A stretch of DNA of 6,428 bases from an uncultured Desulfovibrionaceae bacterium (GCA_947074125.1 CAMTOM010000090.1:1-6428), one strand, 5' to 3'; shown: positions 1-6,197, counted from the stretch's first letter. The notes: a model not told the origin generated them from the sequence alone. Numbers and translations: made by a program.

Positions 1-897
1 CTTTATACCAAGCTCAATAAGCTTTTCCAGCAAGTCTCCAAAAGAAAGCCCTATCGCCGCAGCTTCCTGTGGCACCAGACTTGTTTCTGTCATACCGGGC
101 AGGGTATTGGATTCCAAAAGAAAGAGTTCGCCACTGTCAGTCAGCATAAAGTCTGAGCGACTATAGCCCTCAAGCCCCAGAGCCTGATGGGCACGCAATG
201 CCATTTCCTGCACACGCCGTGTCGTTTCTTCCGGCAAAGGAGCCGGACACAATTCACGCGCCCCACCTTTGGCATACTTACTTTTATAGTCAAAGAATTC
301 ACCGACAACGGGTTCAATCAAAATAGGCGGTAAAGGCGTTTCCCCCAAGATACCGCATGTCACCTCTTTTCCCGGTATGGATGCTTCCAGCAAAGCCGTG
401 TAGCCCGTATCAAAAATATCTTCCAAAATAACATCCAGCTCAGCCCGATTGGTCGCACGGGAAAGGTGAAGACTTGAGCCGCCAGTATTGCTCTTGGCAA
501 AAATCGGATACGCCAAACGAGGCTCCCAGCCACTTTCAGGGAAAGAAGGAAGAAATTCCCAGTCAGGCGTTTGCAAGCCCGCACGCAGAAAAAGCTGTTT
601 GGCAGCGGCTTTATTAAGCGCCAGACATGACGCCGCAGCGCCAGACCCCTGATAGGGGCAGCCCACTTTTTCAAGAATAGCCTGTACCAAACCATCCTCA
701 CCAGGCGAACCGTGCAGATTGATAAAGGCAAAGTCATGCTGCGATGCCTGTTCGGTTAAGGCATCAAACTCTGTCAGCAAATCAAACCAGGTTATCGTAT
801 GCCCGCGTTCCCGCAGAGCCGCTTCAATTCCCTTACCACCACGCAGCGAAACATCACGCTCGCTGGACCAACCGCCCACAATCAAGAGTATACGCAT
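1..897 (-). CDS. ddl: D-alanine--D-alanine ligase, 3' end cut by window edge
   Basis: This cytoplasmic ATP-grasp enzyme joins two D-alanines to make the dipeptide that ends the peptidoglycan stem. I translated 299 codons with no stop before the window edge. Family members are usually about 300-310 residues, so only the last few codons should be missing. Seen in order: N-terminal GGWSSERDVS (residues 8-17), LHGSPGEDG (61-69), PYQGSGAAAS (81-90), the ATP-binding AKSNTGGSS (134-142), EASIPGKEVT (171-180), FFDYKSKY (201-208) and the metal/substrate segment ESNTLPGMTETSLVP (262-276). The start ATG fits the usual M-x-(I/V)-L-L-I-x-GG beginning, but only a weak ribosome site (TGGGAT) precedes it. 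It overlaps the upstream HD gene by 44 bp, so translational coupling is likely. Oddities: LALNK has Asn95 where Asp is common, and GSSLH has His144 where Gly is usual. I recall similar forms in Desulfovibrio Ddl, so these are probably lineage traits. Confidence 0.95.
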   Translation of the reverse strand, partial: MRILLIVGGWSSERDVSLRGGKGIEAALRERGHTITWFDLLTEFDALTEQASQHDFAFINLHGSPGEDGLVQAILEKVGCPYQGSGAAASCLALNKAAAKQLFLRAGLQTPDWEFLPSFPESGWEPRLAYPIFAKSNTGGSSLHLSRATNRAELDVILEDIFDTGYTALLEASIPGKEVTCGILGETPLPPILIEPVVGEFFDYKSKYAKGGARELCPAPLPEETTRRVQEMALRAHQALGLEGYSRSDFMLTDSGELFLLESNTLPGMTETSLVPQEAAAIGLSFGDLLEKLIELGIK

Positions 898-1513
898 GTA
901 AATCCCATTGTAATGCCACAGACAAGGCCTGCTCCAGCTCCATACCCTGTTCGTAGGATAACTGAATGCCCGCCCTGGAGTGGGCTGTTTTGCCATAACG
1001 CTCCAGCAAATCCTCATAACGCTGTTTCAAAGAAACGCAACGTTCATGCTGGATACGTTTATCGGCATACAGAATAAGAAAAGGAAGTGCAGGAATGCCA
1101 TCCGGCATAATTTCCCAAGGCCAATAGACATGAAATAAAATTCCCTGGGCAAGAGCTGTGTTGCCGTTCACACCAACAGCCCACCCCGCTCCAAGCTGCG
1201 AAGGTCTGCCGCCATGCAGGATAGTATATGTCTTGGCAATATCATGCAGCAACGCTCCCGCACGCACCGTTGGCACCGAAACAGGATATCCCAGTTCCAC
1301 AGCCCGCCTCGCCAGTGCCGTTGCAAAATCAGCAACAGCGCTGGAGTGAGCACGAATGTTCTCCAGCATCGCATATTTGTCCCACAAGGCATAACACGCA
1401 GCATCATCAGGCACATCCCCTTCCTCACATGACAGAGTCAAAGGCGGTAGCTGTACCACAGATTCATGGCGTGTGCAGGCAGCAGGCGCATGATTTCCCA
1501 TAACACTATTCAT
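854..1513 (-). CDS. HD-domain metal-dependent phosphohydrolase
   Basis: This is a probable HD-superfamily hydrolase of 219 residues; substrate unknown. Counting from the chosen start, the metal ligands are visible: His56 in IRAHSSAVADFA, the His90-Asp91 pair in LLHDIAKT, and Asp151 in LILYADKRI. The HPxxGA-like position that often carries an additional His reads PSQLGA here (Pro104), which argues for a mononuclear HD site rather than a binuclear HD-GYP one. His128 in ILFHVYW lies where an extra His is common. I chose the ATG at 1513 because GAGG (plus-strand CCTC, 1523-1526) lies 9 nt upstream. An in-frame ATG at 1528 would add five residues but has no clear ribosome site. The 3' end runs 44 bp into ddl, so the two are almost surely co-transcribed. 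Family proteins act on nucleotides or nucleotide second messengers; any link to cell-wall synthesis is inferred from position only. No signal peptide or membrane segment is visible. Confidence 0.88.
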   Translation of the reverse strand: MNSVMGNHAPAACTRHESVVQLPPLTLSCEEGDVPDDAACYALWDKYAMLENIRAHSSAVADFATALARRAVELGYPVSVPTVRAGALLHDIAKTYTILHGGRPSQLGAGWAVGVNGNTALAQGILFHVYWPWEIMPDGIPALPFLILYADKRIQHERCVSLKQRYEDLLERYGKTAHSRAGIQLSYEQGMELEQALSVALQWDLHAYTLDCGRLVQRA

Positions 1514-1530
1514 ATCGACAAGCCTCATCT

Positions 1531-1546
1531 GTCCAATAGGATGGAC
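1531..1546 (-). promoter_or_regulatory. Small inverted repeat just upstream of the HD gene start
   Basis: GTCCA and TGGAC form a perfect 5-bp stem with a 6-nt loop, ending 4 nt before the GAGG ribosome site of the HD gene. In mRNA this would be a weak hairpin next to the ribosome site; as DNA it could be a small operator. The 68-bp gap after rqcH (1529-1596) holds no convincing terminator. It has TTGACT (minus strand) but no well-placed -10 hexamer, so the HD gene may be read through from rqcH. Function is a guess. Confidence 0.3.
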
Positions 1547-1596
1547 AAAATATACATAATAGTCAATCAGGCTCTCTCATAAGAAACAGAAAAGCT

Positions 1597-3207
1597 TCAC
1601 TTCTCATTCTCTATTGCCTCCTGCCGCAAATGCTCTTCAATACCTTTCACAATATCTACGGCAAGCGTATACAAAACACGGTCAATACGTACCATCCCCA
1701 GACTTGCGCCACGCATAGGCTTGATATGACGCGCTTCCGCATATTGCACCTGCGCCCTGTCAGCATCTTTCTGCCAGCTCTTGATTGCTGCCAGGGCTCC
1801 TGCTTCATGCAAAGTGCGCTCTGGTATTTCCTGTCCGGAAAAATTCCTTCGAATCAAAACATGTGCCCCTGGCCCACCTTCAACGTGCAGCCAGATGTCA
1901 TGGCCTGATGCCAAACGCAAAAGCGTTCCATTTCCTTTCGCATCGCGCCCACGCAACAAAGCAAAACCATCACTGCTCATAAAAGCTTCCACACCTTTGG
2001 GCAATGTACTCCGCAAGGCTGCGGCAGATGGTTTTGTCTGGGAACGCAAACGAACATTCCCAGCACTGCTCATTCCCGCGCTGGCAGCAATCGCCGCTCG
2101 CTGTACCGCGCGAAGTTCCTCTTCCACACGTTTGCGCCGTTCAGCCACAAAAACAAGCCCCCGTTTCCCACGGCGCGCCTTGTGAAACAGGGCTTCCATA
2201 TTTTCCCGCACCGTCAGGCGTGGGTTCAGTAAGACTTCCTGCGAAGAAGAAGCATCTTCAGACGGTAATGTAACAGAAACACTCTTATGCTCCGGAGCAA
2301 AACGCCATAGGTGTTCCTGTAAGGCAATGGCATCTTTTTGCGCATCACACATTGCCATAAGACGGGACTCTTCCTCAGTCATTTTTGCCAAAGCCCGCTC
2401 AAGACGCTTTACTTCTTTTTCCCAGGGCGCTGCCGCCGCTTTTTCGGCTGCCCGCCCCATGCCCGCAAGAACCTGTTTGTGAGCAAGATACTCCAAAGCC
2501 GCTACAGGGCTCTCCCAAATCCGCTCTTCACGCCCCTGCCGCACACTGGCAGGCAAAGGCCAGGCAAGCAATTCCAGCGAACTGCTCTCTGCTGCTTTTG
2601 ACGCCTCCACAGGCGCCTCATACATAAAGAGATCGCCCCCCCCTGCCTCAAGATCCATGAGCAAGGCTTCCCTGTCTGCCATATCCATCAAGGGCAATAC
2701 CCGACGCAAAGCGGGCGTCAATACTGGCCATTCACGCCATGCCGCACAAGCGGCATCAAGATTGCCTGCTTCAGGCCACTGTGCCTCCACAAGGCTAAAA
2801 GGCTCCCCAGCCTCAGCAGGAAAACACAATGTCGCTCCTGCACGCAAATCCAGAACAAGCCAGCATTCGCGTCCGGCTTCCTTCCCTTCTTCCGTATTGC
2901 CACACAGCAAGCCGACACGCCGCCCCAGCCAGTCCATCTGTACGGAACGGATACGACGACCAACAGCATATTTGCGCAGACGCATAATCTGCGCAGAAGG
3001 AATGACGCCAGCACCACTCATCTGCGGCAATATAAACAAAGAGGGAGCAGAACGCCCAGAGCGCAAACAAAGCGCCATTTTGCGCTTCTGTGCGTACACC
3101 ACAAAAACATAAAAAGAAGGCTCCGGCTCCTGTATTTTTTCAATGCGTGCCCCCATGAGAAGTACTGATAATACCTCACCCAAGCGCCGAAGAACATGTG
3201 CGTCCAT
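1597..3207 (-). CDS. rqcH: RqcH-type NFACT family ribosome quality control protein
   Basis: RqcH/Rqc2-family proteins bind a stalled 50S subunit carrying peptidyl-tRNA and recruit Ala-tRNA to add C-terminal alanine tails that mark the nascent chain for proteolysis. This 536-residue protein is close to the usual length of about 550-570. Visible order: a divergent NFACT-N domain (about 1-150, starting MDAHVLRRLGEVLSVLL); a poorly defined, likely helical stretch (about 150-235); a charged coiled-coil region (about 255-375, including LLNPRLTVRENMEALFHKAR); and a clear NFACT-R domain (about 405-520). The NFACT-R domain has GRDAKGN (420-426), HDIWLHVEGGPGAHVLIRR (436-454) and KPMRGASLG (496-504). 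AAAGG (within plus-strand CCTTTCC, 3215-3221) sits 7 nt before the ATG and fixes the start. Oddity: the Asp-Arg pair near residues 97-98 of Firmicute RqcH, needed for tRNA recruitment, appears here as DWLGRR (92-97), with no Asp directly before the Arg. Older names are FbpA-like or fibronectin-binding protein. Confidence 0.92.
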   Translation of the reverse strand: MDAHVLRRLGEVLSVLLMGARIEKIQEPEPSFYVFVVYAQKRKMALCLRSGRSAPSLFILPQMSGAGVIPSAQIMRLRKYAVGRRIRSVQMDWLGRRVGLLCGNTEEGKEAGRECWLVLDLRAGATLCFPAEAGEPFSLVEAQWPEAGNLDAACAAWREWPVLTPALRRVLPLMDMADREALLMDLEAGGGDLFMYEAPVEASKAAESSSLELLAWPLPASVRQGREERIWESPVAALEYLAHKQVLAGMGRAAEKAAAAPWEKEVKRLERALAKMTEEESRLMAMCDAQKDAIALQEHLWRFAPEHKSVSVTLPSEDASSSQEVLLNPRLTVRENMEALFHKARRGKRGLVFVAERRKRVEEELRAVQRAAIAASAGMSSAGNVRLRSQTKPSAAALRSTLPKGVEAFMSSDGFALLRGRDAKGNGTLLRLASGHDIWLHVEGGPGAHVLIRRNFSGQEIPERTLHEAGALAAIKSWQKDADRAQVQYAEARHIKPMRGASLGMVRIDRVLYTLAVDIVKGIEEHLRQEAIENEK

Positions 3208-3229
3208 ACCACAACCTTTCCAATAAGAA

Positions 3230-3253
3230 TCGGGGAGGCCAAAGCCTCCCCGA
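3230..3253 (-). terminator. Probable intrinsic terminator after dksA, before rqcH
   Basis: A perfect 10-bp, GC-rich stem (TCGGGGAGGC and its complement) closes a 4-nt loop, 49 nt past the dksA stop codon. Reading the minus strand, the stem is followed by TTCTTATTG, an imperfect U-tract. That makes it a good candidate terminator or attenuator for dksA transcription. It ends 22 nt before the rqcH start codon, so readthrough would set how much rqcH is made from the dksA promoter. Confidence 0.6.
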
Positions 3254-3260
3254 CAACAAC

Positions 3261-3288
3261 ATCATAATCATATTTTACAGCAATCCAA
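3261..3288 (-). promoter_or_regulatory. Weak candidate promoter for rqcH
   Basis: On the minus strand TTGGAT (plus 3283-3288) and TATGAT (plus 3261-3266) are 16 bp apart, resembling a sigma-70 promoter. The -10 is good and the -35 matches at only three positions. If real, the transcript would begin just upstream of the 3230-3253 hairpin, placing that hairpin in the rqcH 5' leader. The call rests on hexamer resemblance alone. Confidence 0.25.
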
Positions 3289-3302
3289 TGTGCCCTTCTC
3301 TA

Positions 3303-3668
3303 TTATTCTTCAGAGCGCAGGTGTTCATCTTCTTCCTGCTTGCTCTTGCAGTCAATACACAAACGAGTCACCGGACGTGCTTTCAGGCGAGGAACACTAA
3401 TGTCTTCACCACACTCTTCACACGTACCAAAAGAACCATCTTCTATGCGCTGCAATGCTGCCTGAATCTTGCGAATGAGGCGACGTTCTCTATCACGAAT
3501 ACGCAAGGTAAAGGCACGGTCAGACTCCGCCGTTGCTCTGTCCGCCGGATCAGCAAAGACTTCGTTGCTACCTTCAAGTTCTTCTATGGTTACATCACCT
3601 TTTTGCTGAGCCTCTTCGAGCATTGACGTCAGCAGATTGCGGAAATATTCAATATCGCGACTATCCAT
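3303..3668 (-). CDS. dksA: DksA/TraR-family RNA polymerase-binding zinc-finger regulator
   Basis: DksA binds the secondary channel of RNA polymerase and, with ppGpp, lowers rRNA and tRNA transcription and raises amino-acid gene transcription during starvation. This 121-residue protein lacks about 30 N-terminal residues of E. coli DksA (151) but keeps the functional parts: a helical coiled-coil hairpin (about 1-75) with the tip DPADRA (40-45, Asp40 and Asp43 matching the acidic tip pair), the conserved stretch RDRERRLIRKI (58-68), and a four-cysteine zinc finger with CEEC (83-86) and CIDC (104-107). AGAGG lies 8 nt before the ATG. It lies 133 bp downstream of the PP-loop gene on the same strand and is followed by a strong hairpin at 3230-3253. 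Shorter DksA-like proteins of this size are common in deltaproteobacteria, so the short N-terminus is not a truncation. The symbol assumes it is the main dksA of the genome; a paralogue is possible. Confidence 0.92.
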   Translation of the reverse strand: MDSRDIEYFRNLLTSMLEEAQQKGDVTIEELEGSNEVFADPADRATAESDRAFTLRIRDRERRLIRKIQAALQRIEDGSFGTCEECGEDISVPRLKARPVTRLCIDCKSKQEEDEHLRSEE

Positions 3669-3801
3669 ACAGTAAACCTCTCAAATGCAAAACTCACAAA
3701 AAGCTTGTTTTAAAAAAACCCAGTCTTACGGGAAAATATTATGAAGGCGCTTTGTTATCTTTTTTGCAAAAAAAAGTAAAGACGTTTTCCGAAAATTAGT
3801 C
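3669..3801 (-). promoter_or_regulatory. AT-rich spacer upstream of dksA, probable promoter region
   Basis: This 133-bp gap is much richer in A and T than the genes around it. It holds a T6-GC-A8 tract (3760-3775), an A7 tract near 3712-3718, and a CATAAT/TAATAT stretch (minus strand, near 3735-3745) that could serve as a -10 element. I found no -35 at a good distance and no convincing terminator for the preceding PP-loop gene, so partial co-transcription is possible. A-tracts of this kind can bend DNA. No small ORF with a ribosome site is visible. Confidence 0.35.
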
Positions 3802-4869
3802 TCAGATTAGCCCGTGACGCTTTCTGGCTTCAGCACGAATGTCTTCTTTTGCTTCCAACCACGACATACAGTCACGAAACTCCCCCTTACGAGAAGGCAT
3901 GACTTCTACATGATACTGTTCTTCTCCCCGTGTGACATGCACTGTAACCTTTTGCCCCGATGCCACCGCTCGCGGAGAATAGGATGCCATGAGAGCTGCC
4001 GCTTCCATAACGATATCCTCCGGCCAGCTTTCCCAGCAACGCCCTACAGCCAGTGGGCCAGGAAAAGAATCTACTTTCAACAGCACATCCGCCGGACGGC
4101 ACAGCTTCTCCAAAGCTTCATTATTCGCCTGATGACGTCCAATAGCCAGCCAGTAATGCTGCTCACCGCGAGCGCACCAGAATTGCCTTCCTTCATTGGC
4201 AAGCAGAAATTCCTGCGCGTCAGGCGCTGGTGAATACGATAACACAGGCCAGTAACGGCGAGCGTTTTCTCTTTCTGTCAAACGACACCCACCCGCTGGC
4301 GTGGGAATTTCTTTCAAGGCATAACGTTCGGCAAGCGCGAGCTGTTCTTTACGCCCGCGCCCAGTAATACCCAGCAAGCGGGATCTGTCCACAAGGCCTC
4401 GCTCTTCCACAGGTGTAGGCGGCAAAACCTTTGCAGAAAGCGGGCGTAAAAGCTCTTCCTGAACACCAGCATCTCTGCGAATAATATTCAGTGTATCGCT
4501 ACGCTGTGACATGGGACGCTGCCCAAGCACCTCGCCCGTCGCAATACAAGACGCTCCATATTTCGCCATAAGCTTGCGCGCTTCACGCAACAATAAAATC
4601 TTGCAGTCCACGCAGGGATTCAAAACCTTCCCAAAGCCATGTTCTGGGCGATGACGCAACATGGCAACAAAGGCCTCGCCAACATCAATCACATCCACAT
4701 CAAGACCATAGGTACGCTGCCAGTACGATACCCGTTGCGGATGCCCGAAAAAAGGCGTCACAAAATGGAGACATTTAACAGAAAGCCCCTGCTCTTCCAG
4801 CACTTTTGCAGCAAGAATACTGTCCAGCCCGCCAGAAAACATGACAATGATGGAAAACTGATTTTTCAT
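3802..4869 (-). CDS. PP-loop ATPase (ThiI/MnmA-like) fused to an NFACT-R-like domain, predicted tRNA thiolation
   Basis: The likely role is ATP-dependent activation of a uridine or related base in tRNA for sulfur transfer; the exact target is unknown. Counting from the chosen start (355 residues), the adenylation PP-loop is SGGLDS (12-17), followed by NPCVDCK (84-90) with a CxxC pair, TGEVLGQRPMSQRSD (111-125), and PTPAGGCRLTE (189-199), where Cys195 is a candidate sulfur-carrying partner. The C-terminal part (about 225-280) has IGRHQANNEALEKL then DVLLKVDSFPGPLAVGR, which resembles a short NFACT-R RNA-binding domain. Such PP-loop/NFACT-R fusions have been predicted to thiolate tRNA. I chose the ATG at 4869 because the protein then starts MKNQFSIIVMFSGGLDS as the family does; the longer reading begins with TTG at 4905 and lacks a ribosome site. 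The ribosome site before 4869 is itself weak (GGGG, 5 nt away). Automatic annotation often calls this family tRNA 2-thiouridylate methyltransferase, which is misleading. Confidence 0.88.
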   Translation of the reverse strand: MKNQFSIIVMFSGGLDSILAAKVLEEQGLSVKCLHFVTPFFGHPQRVSYWQRTYGLDVDVIDVGEAFVAMLRHRPEHGFGKVLNPCVDCKILLLREARKLMAKYGASCIATGEVLGQRPMSQRSDTLNIIRRDAGVQEELLRPLSAKVLPPTPVEERGLVDRSRLLGITGRGRKEQLALAERYALKEIPTPAGGCRLTERENARRYWPVLSYSPAPDAQEFLLANEGRQFWCARGEQHYWLAIGRHQANNEALEKLCRPADVLLKVDSFPGPLAVGRCWESWPEDIVMEAAALMASYSPRAVASGQKVTVHVTRGEEQYHVEVMPSRKGEFRDCMSWLEAKEDIRAEARKRHGLI

Positions 4870-4959
4870 GCAAGCCCCAATACGTCCACTGCCTTCAGGA
4901 AGCAAGCTTTTTATGTGCTTCAGGTAAAGAATAGCTCCGGAAGATAAACGCTACTTCTC

Positions 4960-4988
4960 TTGCCAGTGGGGATGCTTTCTGCTATTTT
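4960..4988 (+). promoter_or_regulatory. Candidate sigma-70 promoter of recA
   Basis: TTGCCA (4960-4965, five of six consensus bases) and TATTTT (4983-4988, four of six) are exactly 17 bp apart. Transcription would start near 4995-4997, about 30 nt before the recA ATG, right at the edge of the 15-bp palindrome. It lies in the 157-bp divergent region (4870-5026) shared with the PP-loop gene, for which I could not identify a good promoter. Confidence 0.55.
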
Positions 4989-4995
4989 GGCTTGA

Positions 4996-5010
4996 TTGAT
5001 AACTTATCAA
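4996..5010. promoter_or_regulatory. 15-bp palindrome at the predicted recA transcription start
   Basis: TTGATAA and TTATCAA form perfect 7-bp arms around a single central base. The site covers the predicted start of transcription and ends 2 nt before the recA ribosome site GGAG (5013-5016). Its position and symmetry suit a repressor operator. recA is commonly controlled by LexA, but the arms do not match the enterobacterial CTGT-N8-ACAG or the Gram-positive GAAC-N4-GTTC box. Arms separated by one base make a poor RNA hairpin, so a DNA site is the better reading. Confidence 0.45.
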
Positions 5011-5026
5011 ATGGAGCACCATACAC

Positions 5027-6094
5027 ATGGCCAAAAAAGCCGCCCCCAATCCACAGGACGCCCGCACGGAAGCCCTGAGTACAGCCTTGACCACTATTGA
5101 GCGCAAGTACGGCAAAGGTGACGTCATGAAGCTTTCTGACGAAGCTCATGTGCATATTCCTGTTATTCCAACAGGCTCTATCGGACTTGATCTTGCCTTG
5201 GGCGTTGGGGGAATTCCCAGGGGACGTATCACAGAAATTTTTGGCCCTGAATCTTCCGGTAAAACCACGCTCACCCTGCATATTATCGCCCAATGCCAAA
5301 AGCGGGGCGGCACATGCGCCTTTGTTGATGCCGAGCACGCGCTGGATGTTACCTATGCCAAGCGGCTGGGCGTCAATACTGATGAGCTGCTCATTGCCCA
5401 GCCTGATTACGGCGAGCAGGCTCTTGATATTGCGGATATGCTGGTACGCTCCGGCGCTGTTGACCTGGTTGTTGTAGACTCTGTAGCCGCTCTTATCCCT
5501 CAGGCAGAACTTGAAGGTGTCATGGGCGAAAGTCAGGTCGGCGGACAGGCACGCCTCATGTCACACGCCATGCGCAAACTGACAGGGACAATCCACAAAT
5601 CCCGAACCTCGGTTATTTTCATTAACCAGATCCGCATGAAAATCGGCGTGACTGGCTACGGCAGCCCTGAAACAACCACTGGCGGCAACGCATTGAAATT
5701 TTACTCCTCCGTTCGGATGGATATCCGCCGTATCCAGACTCTGAAAGACAAAGAAGAAGCCTTTGGTTCGCGCACCAAAGTCAAAATCGTCAAGAACAAA
5801 GTCGCTCCGCCTTTCCGCAGTGCGACATTTGATGTTCTTTACGGGCTGGGCATTTCTCGTTCCGGTGAACTGCTGGATATGGGCATTGAAGCGGGCATTA
5901 TCGAACAAAGCGGCTCATGGTTTGCCTTTGCCTCGGAAAAACTGGGACAGGGACGCGAAAAAGTGCGTGCCCTGCTTGATGAAAATGAAGAGCTGTCAAA
6001 GAGTATTGAGACAAAGCTTTTGGAACATCTTGGCATGACCCCTCAAGCTTTGGTCGCAGCAGAAGCCGCAGGTGAAGCCCTGGATGATGAGTAG
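5027..6094 (+). CDS. recA: RecA recombinase
   Basis: RecA forms ATP-dependent filaments on single-stranded DNA, carries out homologous pairing and strand exchange, and triggers LexA self-cleavage in the SOS response. The 355-residue product is full length (E. coli RecA has 353). Visible: Walker A GPESSGKT (73-80), the catalytic-glutamate segment DAEHALD (101-107, Glu103), Walker B LVVVDS (147-152), loop L1 around ELEGVMGESQVGGQAR (161-176), the FINQIRMKIG segment (198-207) with Gln201, loop L2 to about 218 (GSPETTTGG at 212-220), KFYSSVRMDIRR (224-235), and a short acidic tail ending ALDDE. GGAG (5013-5016) lies 10 nt before the ATG, which begins MAKKA as many RecA proteins do. There is no recX between recA and alaS. 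Nothing in it looks unusual. Confidence 0.99.
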   Translation: MAKKAAPNPQDARTEALSTALTTIERKYGKGDVMKLSDEAHVHIPVIPTGSIGLDLALGVGGIPRGRITEIFGPESSGKTTLTLHIIAQCQKRGGTCAFVDAEHALDVTYAKRLGVNTDELLIAQPDYGEQALDIADMLVRSGAVDLVVVDSVAALIPQAELEGVMGESQVGGQARLMSHAMRKLTGTIHKSRTSVIFINQIRMKIGVTGYGSPETTTGGNALKFYSSVRMDIRRIQTLKDKEEAFGSRTKVKIVKNKVAPPFRSATFDVLYGLGISRSGELLDMGIEAGIIEQSGSWFAFASEKLGQGREKVRALLDENEELSKSIETKLLEHLGMTPQALVAAEAAGEALDDE

Positions 6095-6102
6095 CACGTA
6101 CA

Positions 6103-6123
6103 GGGAAAAACTGTTTTTCTTAT
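6103..6123 (+). terminator. Weak candidate terminator after recA
   Basis: Nine bases past the recA stop codon the run GGGAAAAA-CTG-TTTTTCTT can fold into a 6-bp stem (GAAAAA with TTTTTC) and has a T-rich 3' side. The stem is almost all A-T with a 3-nt loop, so termination would be inefficient at best. Transcription of alaS may depend in part on readthrough from recA. Confidence 0.25.
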
Positions 6124-6144
6124 AGTGTAAAGAATAAAACACAA

Positions 6145-6183
6145 ACACAGCATATACGACACCCTATGCCGTATATGCTGTGT
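6145..6183. repeat. Perfect 14-bp inverted repeat between recA and alaS
   Basis: Arms at 6145-6158 (ACACAGCATATACG) and 6170-6183 are exact complements around an 11-base loop. On the plus strand it is followed by AAACTACC, not a U-tract, so it is not a typical terminator for recA. Read on the minus strand it is followed by TTGTGTTTTATTC, which is T-rich. It could be an mRNA-stabilising or processing hairpin between recA and alaS, a bidirectional terminator, or a protein-binding site. The pairing is certain; the function is not. Confidence 0.55.
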
Positions 6184-6197
6184 AAACTACCTAAAAA

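Noticed and set aside
360..737. 125-codon minus-strand frame within ddl
   Set aside because: It is an alternate frame of ddl, which has a full set of ATP-grasp motifs in its own frame.
1781..2185. 134-codon open frame on the plus strand inside rqcH
   Set aside because: It lies antisense to the well-supported rqcH coding region, over its coiled coil and NFACT-R domain, has no recognisable domain or ribosome site, and is explained as a shadow.
3198..3626. 142-codon open frame on the plus strand across dksA and the rqcH start
   Set aside because: It crosses the GC-rich hairpin and runs antisense to dksA, whose zinc-finger and DPADRA motifs are clear; no ribosome site or family resemblance was seen.
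3755..3780. T6-GC-A8 tract as an intrinsic terminator for the PP-loop gene
   Set aside because: The stem would be all A-T with practically no loop, so it is unlikely to terminate; it is better described as an A-tract in a promoter-like spacer.
4960..5026. Classical LexA box upstream of recA
   Set aside because: Neither CTGT-N8-ACAG, GAAC-N4-GTTC nor GTTC-N7-GTTC is present; only the TTGATAA palindrome is seen, reported separately as unassigned.
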